Shown here one piece after another: positions 58,636 to 64,000 of a DNA stretch of 64,000 nucleotides; position 1 is the stretch's first letter, and each line of letters begins with the position of its first letter. Made by a program: the position numbers and the translations under genes. The notes under the pieces were generated by a model that was given only the letters and a program-made list of their open reading frames with translations, had not been told where the DNA came from and searched no databases. Source of the DNA: Physcia stellaris (lineage: Eukaryota; Ascomycota; Lecanoromycetes; Caliciales; Physciaceae); contig JABSSW010000016.1 in NCBI GenBank assembly GCA_018902385.1, forward strand, positions 712,767-776,766. The letters run 5' to 3'.

Positions 58636-61600
58636 TTGAACAAAAAAAAAATTGCAAAACATATCGATATTCGACGCGAAATTAAATGCAATTTTTTCGA
58701 ATCAATTGATCAAATTTTCAAATTTTTGAACGACATTTATATCGATGTTAATTATTTTCGAAACGTTCGTCGTCAATACGATGATTTGAAAATAAAATTC
58801 ATTGAATTTTTCAACGAATTTTATTTCGAATTTTTTTTTGATCAATCAATTGTTTAAAAAAAATGAAAAAAAAACAAAATTCACAATTTCGAAAAAAAAA
58901 TCACAACGAAATTTCAACATGTCGACGTTGTTTCGAACGATTATGAAATTTTTGACGATTATTTTCGCAAATTTCAAATCATAAATAACAAACATCGTCG
59001 TATCAAAAATAACGATGTTAAAATCAACATTTTTTTCATTAAAAACAAATTATCGATCAATTAATTAAGTTTTCGAATTCGTCGCAATGAACAATACATA
59101 AAAAATTTGAAAATTAAATATACGATTTTTTTAAAAAAAAAACGTATAAAATTGTCATTGTTCGTTTTAATTTGTCTAAATTAAAAAAAAAATGTTGAAA
59201 ATGTGATGAAAAAAATCATTGATAAAAAAAATGCATTTTTGACAAATTATTTGATAATTGAATCGACAATTTGATTAAACAAAAAATATTTAATTTGCAA
59301 ATCATTTTTTTGATCAACGATAATTTTTCAAACATTAACGACGATAATATAAATTTCGATATTTCAATCACATTCGACGTTAAATCGAAAAATTAACAAT
59401 TTTTTTCGAAAACGCGAAAAAAATTATCAAAATTTGTTTACGAAATTTTCAACATAACATTTTTAACGAATTTCATTGTAAATTTTTAATTAAAAAAATA
59501 AATTTGTTTTCGAATGATAAAAAAATCATAATTCATGATTTAATTGATATCGATATTTTTGAATACGTTTTCATTAATAAAAAAATTGCGTAAAAAATAT
59601 GTCATAAATTAAAATTAATTTCAGTTTTTTTATTTCGATTTAAAAAAATTTTTAATTTCGAAAAAACGAAAATTAAATTTATTATTCATCAAATATTGTT
59701 CAAAATGACGATACAAAATCATTCAAAATTTTTCGTTTTATTGTTCATTATCAAAATAAAACAACATTCGTTGATTTTAAAAAATTTTTGAATGAACAAA
59801 CATGAAATGATGTTCAATATAATTAACGACGAATGTTATTTCATTTCAAATCATTGTAATCACGTTGAAATTTTTTTCGATTATCACGTTCGTTTATATT
59901 TCAGAAATTATTTAATTCGAACAAACAATCGAATAAAACGTTTTATTTGTCATTTTTTGAACGATTTTTAACGTCGTTTTCGTCGACAAACGTTCAAAAA
60001 TATCAAATATTGCAAAAACGATCAATTTTGACATTTTTTCGAGTAATTTTCTCTCGTTTTATTGTGAAAGACTCGAAAAAAAACGAACAATCAATAAAAA
60101 AATTCTTGATTTCAAATTTCAAATATGTTATTGAGAAAATAAACAAAAATTATTTTTCAAGTAAATTTTTCAAAAAAACGAAAATTGAAAATCATACGCG
60201 AAATTCAAAAATCGATTTTGATCAACGCATCAATAAAAAAATTCGATTTAATCAAAAAATTTACGCGTCGATTTAGTCGACGATTCAAAATTACAATTTT
60301 CGAAATAAAAAATAACGAACAAAATTTCGATTTTGATACATCGTTGAATGTCGTTTTTATTGACGCGACGATTTTTCAATCGCTAATCGAATTTAAAAAA
60401 AAAAAAAAAATCAAAACATTTTTTTTGATCATGAAGAAATTGAACGAAATTATTGACAACGTCAAAAAAAAATTAATTAAAATAAAAATTGATTTTGATT
60501 TGAATTTCAAAAAATTTTTCAAAATCATGAAAGCAATCGTCGAAAAATTAAAACGTAAAATTTTTGAATTTTTTAAACGATTCGAAAATGTATTCAATTC
60601 GAAAAAAATCGACAAATTATTTTTTCATAAATTTTACGATCATAAAATCGAATTGACGAAAAATTCGAATCAATTATTTCGAAATCGAATTTATTTTTTA
60701 TCGTTTAAGAAATTCGAAACTTTTCAAAAATATTTACACGATAATTTTCAAAAAAAATTTATCAATTCAAACAAAACGTTTTATGTTTTATTCATTTTAT
60801 TCGTCGTCAAATCGAACGAACAATTTCGTTTGTGTGTCGATTATCGAAAATTGAACGTCATAATCAAACGTAATAATTATTTTATTTCGTTGATTGAAAA
60901 AATTCTCGTTAAAATTATCGATTGTAAATTTTTGTTCAAATTGAATATTATATCGATTTTCAATAAATTTCGAATGAATTCACAAAACGAAAATTTTATT
61001 ATTTTCATATGTTCGTTAAACATTTACAAATATCATGTGTTGTTTTTCGATTTTATCAATGATTCAATCAATTGACAACATTACATAAATGATTTGTTAT
61101 TTGAATACAATAATCATTTTTGTCAAATATATTTGAACGATATTTTTATTTACAAAAAAATTCGAAAACAACATGAACGACATTTCATTCAAATTTTTCA
61201 AAAGTTGAAAAAATCGATTTTAAATGATATCAAAAATGCGAATTTTTTTTCAAACAAAAATTTCATTTTTAAAAGTTATATTATCGACAAAAATTTGCGT
61301 ATGAATTTCAAAAAAATTCAAAACATCTTCAATTGAATTCCGTTCAACATGCATCAAAAAAATATAAACGTTTGTCGATTTTTGCAATTTTTATCGACGT
61401 TTCATTAAAACGTTTTCGAAATTCGTCAAGTTTTTAATTCGAATGATCAAAAAAATTGATTTCTGAATGAATCGATTTCGTTAATGAAACATTCGAAATT
61501 TTGAAAAACAAATAATCGAAATTTCAATTTTTCGACATTGATCGCAATCGTAAAATTATTTTGAAAATCGATTTTTCAAATTGATATTTAAATGAAATTT

Positions 61601-62700
61601 TATTTCAATACGACGACAACGAAATTTTTCTATTCGATGATTTTTCAACAAAAACGATTTTTGTCGAATGCAATTACGAAATATACGACAAAAAATTTTT
61701 CGTCATTATTCGATGTTTAAAATATTGAAAATTCGAATTCGAAAATATCGACAAATCAATCGAAATTTACATCGATCACAAAATTTCGAAATTTTTTCGA
61801 CAAACAAAAAATTCATTTTTCGTCAAATACGTGAATCGAAATTTTAATCGAATTACAATATCAAAATTCAATATCAATTTGAAATCAAAAACGTCAAAAC
61901 GAATATTTTGATTAAAATGTCTGAATTTCGTTTTGTCGAAAACGACGAACGAAAACTCTATAAAAACAAATTTTATCATTTTTTCGATTGCAATTATGTT
62001 CGATTGACGTTCAAAACGATTTATACAAACGCGTCATACAAATCAATCGAAAAAAACGAAAATTGTATTAATTATCGTCAAATTTTGATCGGGATTTAAC
62101 AAATTATCAACGAAAAAATAAATTTGCAAAATTGTTTCGATCGAAACGACGTTTTTTTAAAACGAAAATTTATGAATATCGAATCAACTAAATTTCGATA
62201 ATTGAAATAATTCGCGACGTTCACGATCAATTTTTTTGTGCAGCACATTCGAACATGAATCGTATTGAAAAATTCATTAAACGTTATTATTATTGATTTA
62301 ATAAAAATTATTTATCAAACGTTATATTCGTAATTGTCACAAATGTCAAAATCGAAGTTTTCACATGATGATCGTCACGAATTGTTAATTTCATTGTCAA
62401 TTTTTAATTAACGATGAATTGATATATCGATGAATTTTATAATCGAATTATTTGATTTCAAAAACAATAATGTCATTTGTATTATTATCGATCGTTTAAT
62501 CAAAAAACGTCATTACGTTTTTTGCGTGATTAATGACGATAATTTAACAATTCAAATTTGTGTCAAAATATTGTTTCATTATGTATTTCGTATTTATGAA
62601 TTATTTTCATTCATTATTTCAAATCGAAATGATCAATTCGTAAATCGCGTTTGAAAAAATTTTTGTAAACGATTAAAAATCAAATGTAAATTGTTCATTG
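58636..62700 (+). mobile_element. Ty3/gypsy relic B: gag, reverse transcriptase, RNase H, integrase
   Basis: Domains occur in gag-pol order on the plus strand. Gag-like text lies at 58650-59000 (IFKFLNDIYIDVNYFRNVRR). The protease-to-RT linker and RT span 60185-61340, with YDHKIEL, FRLCVDYRKLNVIIKRNNYF and the catalytic box now YLND (61130-61141). RNase H-like CNYEIYDKKFFVIIRCLKY lies at about 61660-61740. The integrase zinc region RYIRNCHKCQ is at about 62320-62350 and the core INDRLIKKRHY-like segment at 62430-62654 (IIIDRLIKKRHYVFCVINDD, then ISNRNDQFVN). Catalytic Asp residues in RT and integrase have changed to Asn through G-to-A, and many Trp codons are stops. It is a dead copy. The C-terminal part beyond 62700 is too degraded to name, and LTRs were not found. 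Confidence 0.8.
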
Positions 62701-64000
62701 TTTTTCAATTTGAAATCGATGATCAAATCGAACGAACGAATTAAAATATTGAAACTCGTTTGCGTTTGTATTGCAATTATCGTCAAAACGATTGAATTGA
62801 TCAATAAATACATAAAAATTCGTTGACAACAACGATGTTTCAACAATCATCGAATTTATTTCATTTTTTATTAATAAAAATTATCATTTTCGAATGATTT
62901 TTGAATCAAATTTAAATGATTACGACATTATTAAAAAACGTTTGTTGATTAAACAAAACGAATTCATTGTCGAAAAATAAATCGTATTATCGAATACGTC
63001 AAAGTCAATGCTGTCGATGCTAAACAAAAATAACTGTTCGAATCAACAAATTTCGTTTTTCAATAAATTTGAAACAAAAAATTACGTTTGATTAAATTGT
63101 CGTCATATAAAACAATTCGTTCGTCAAACAAATTGAACGACAAAAATTGAATTTTATCGTTGTCAAAAAAGAAATTTCGTTTGGCGAATTGAAATTGCCT
63201 TCGACGATATGCACATTCATTCAGTTTTTCATTTTTGATTGTTAAGAAAAAATTTTAAAAAATTCGTTGAAAAACAACATAACGATTTTTCAAAATCGTT
63301 ATCGCAAACGAAATGTTTGAATAAAAATTCGATAATATATTACAATTTCGATATTATTATTATCGTTTTCAATATCGTTGCATGATCGAATTGAAATTTC
63401 ATAATCGAATTTGATATTATGTCGACGATGACGAATTTCAAAATATTCAAAATATCGTCACGATGTTTTTCACGAAATTAATTCAAAAACAACAGAATTT
63501 GCTTTACGAAATAATTAAAATTGTAATTTTATTGTTTGTAATCGATCAAGAAACGTCAATATAAATTCGTTACAATTCGTTTTTCCAAATTGATTCAAAT
63601 ATTTTTTGTTTGATTTTTCGTTTTCGTTTTCGCGTTATTTATTGTCAAAATTTACGTCGCATGAAAATTGAATCGTATCAAAAATATTTTCAAAAATTGT
63701 CGTCAAATTTTATTGAACAATAAATAATAATGTAAAATGTTATGCAATGAGAGATAAATAAACAACTAAATTGTCAAAAAATTCGAACATTTACGAAATT
63801 CGTCAACAAAATTCTCAATTGTTTACTAATGACACGCGAAATTATTTTGTAAAATTCGTTCAAAATATTTGTTTTTCAAAAAATTTAATACATGCATATT
63901 TCGTCAATGCAACGTACGAATCAAACGTCGTATATACAATAACATCAACGCGTTAACGTGATAATAAAAATTTTATCGATTTGTTCAAATTGTTCGTTTC

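Larger units (their letters stand above)
53500..64000. other. AT-rich mutated repeat block with CpT/CpC depletion
   Basis: The block consists mostly of A and T, with stop codons in every frame of recognisable transposon genes. In three lines counted by eye (58021-58080, 59281-59340, 62461-62520) all 24 C are followed by A (14) or G (10), none by C or T. G is correspondingly preceded by T or C. CpG is abundant. This is a strand-symmetric C-to-T pattern targeting CpC and CpT, typical of repeat-directed mutation in kind but not in dinucleotide choice. It continues to the window edge. Confidence 0.85.

Noticed and set aside
53500-64000. Many AT-rich open frames of 60-100 codons as genuine genes
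   Set aside because: They are Lys/Asn/Phe/Ile-rich, lie in saturated C-to-T DNA, and several match gypsy domains broken by stops. No intact gene is supported.
1-64000. CRISPR arrays, rRNA or tRNA genes
   Set aside because: No regularly spaced repeats and no rRNA or tRNA consensus was noticed; the window is eukaryotic nuclear DNA.

Overview
The window is nuclear DNA from a filamentous ascomycete (Pezizomycotina). The evidence is short 45-100 nt introns with GT..AG ends and CTAAC/CTGAC-like branch sites, a eukaryotic housekeeping gene set (Pol epsilon, APC1, eIF2A, RPS26, COX20, AMSH), secreted serine-rich and Asp f 4-like proteins, a fungal P450, and a terminal AT-rich block of mutated Ty3/gypsy elements. 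The class cannot be fixed from sequence alone. I rebuilt the exons by hand from splice sites, reading frame and remembered family consensus.

Layout. About 0-42 kb is an ordinary gene-dense euchromatic segment with genes alternating strands: CBS-PB1 tail-anchored protein (-), RPS26 (+), tyrosine phosphatase (-), PRISE-type reductase (+), DNA polymerase epsilon catalytic subunit (-), COX20 (+), AMSH-like deubiquitinase (-), Mtf1-like mitochondrial factor (+), APC1 (-), two small terminal-inverted-repeat elements, Nup37-like nucleoporin (+), eIF2A (-), a PB1-like/UBA protein (+), and a low-complexity His/Ser-rich protein (+). About 40-51 kb is accessory in character: a Ser/Thr-rich secreted adhesin-like protein (-), an Asp f 4-like secreted protein (+), a P450 (-) and a divergently placed, damaged CmcJ/AsaB-type oxygenase gene (+). 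From about 51.8 kb base composition falls off, and from about 53.5 kb to the window end the DNA is an extremely AT-rich, stop-riddled block holding relics of at least two Ty3/gypsy retrotransposons.

Most notable points. (1) In every stretch I checked by eye in the AT-rich block, C survives almost only before A or G, and G almost only after T or C. CpT and CpC (ApG and GpG on the other strand) are nearly gone, whereas classical Neurospora RIP removes CpA. Standard RIP indices built on TpA and CpA would probably under-call this block. (2) Three genes that otherwise read as intact (POL2, eIF2A, the CmcJ-like gene) each need exactly one extra base in a 5-base homopolymer to restore frame, which points to systematic homopolymer under-calling in the assembly more than to three pseudogenes. 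(3) The PRISE gene has two back-to-back introns separated by no exon (AG directly followed by GTGAGTAA), a candidate recursive-splice or tandemly duplicated intron. (4) A PB1-like + UBA-like protein has a GC-AG intron and an architecture reminiscent of autophagy receptors. (5) Two unrelated short inverted-repeat elements, one with a strong double-hairpin core, sit in the shared APC1/Nup37 promoter.
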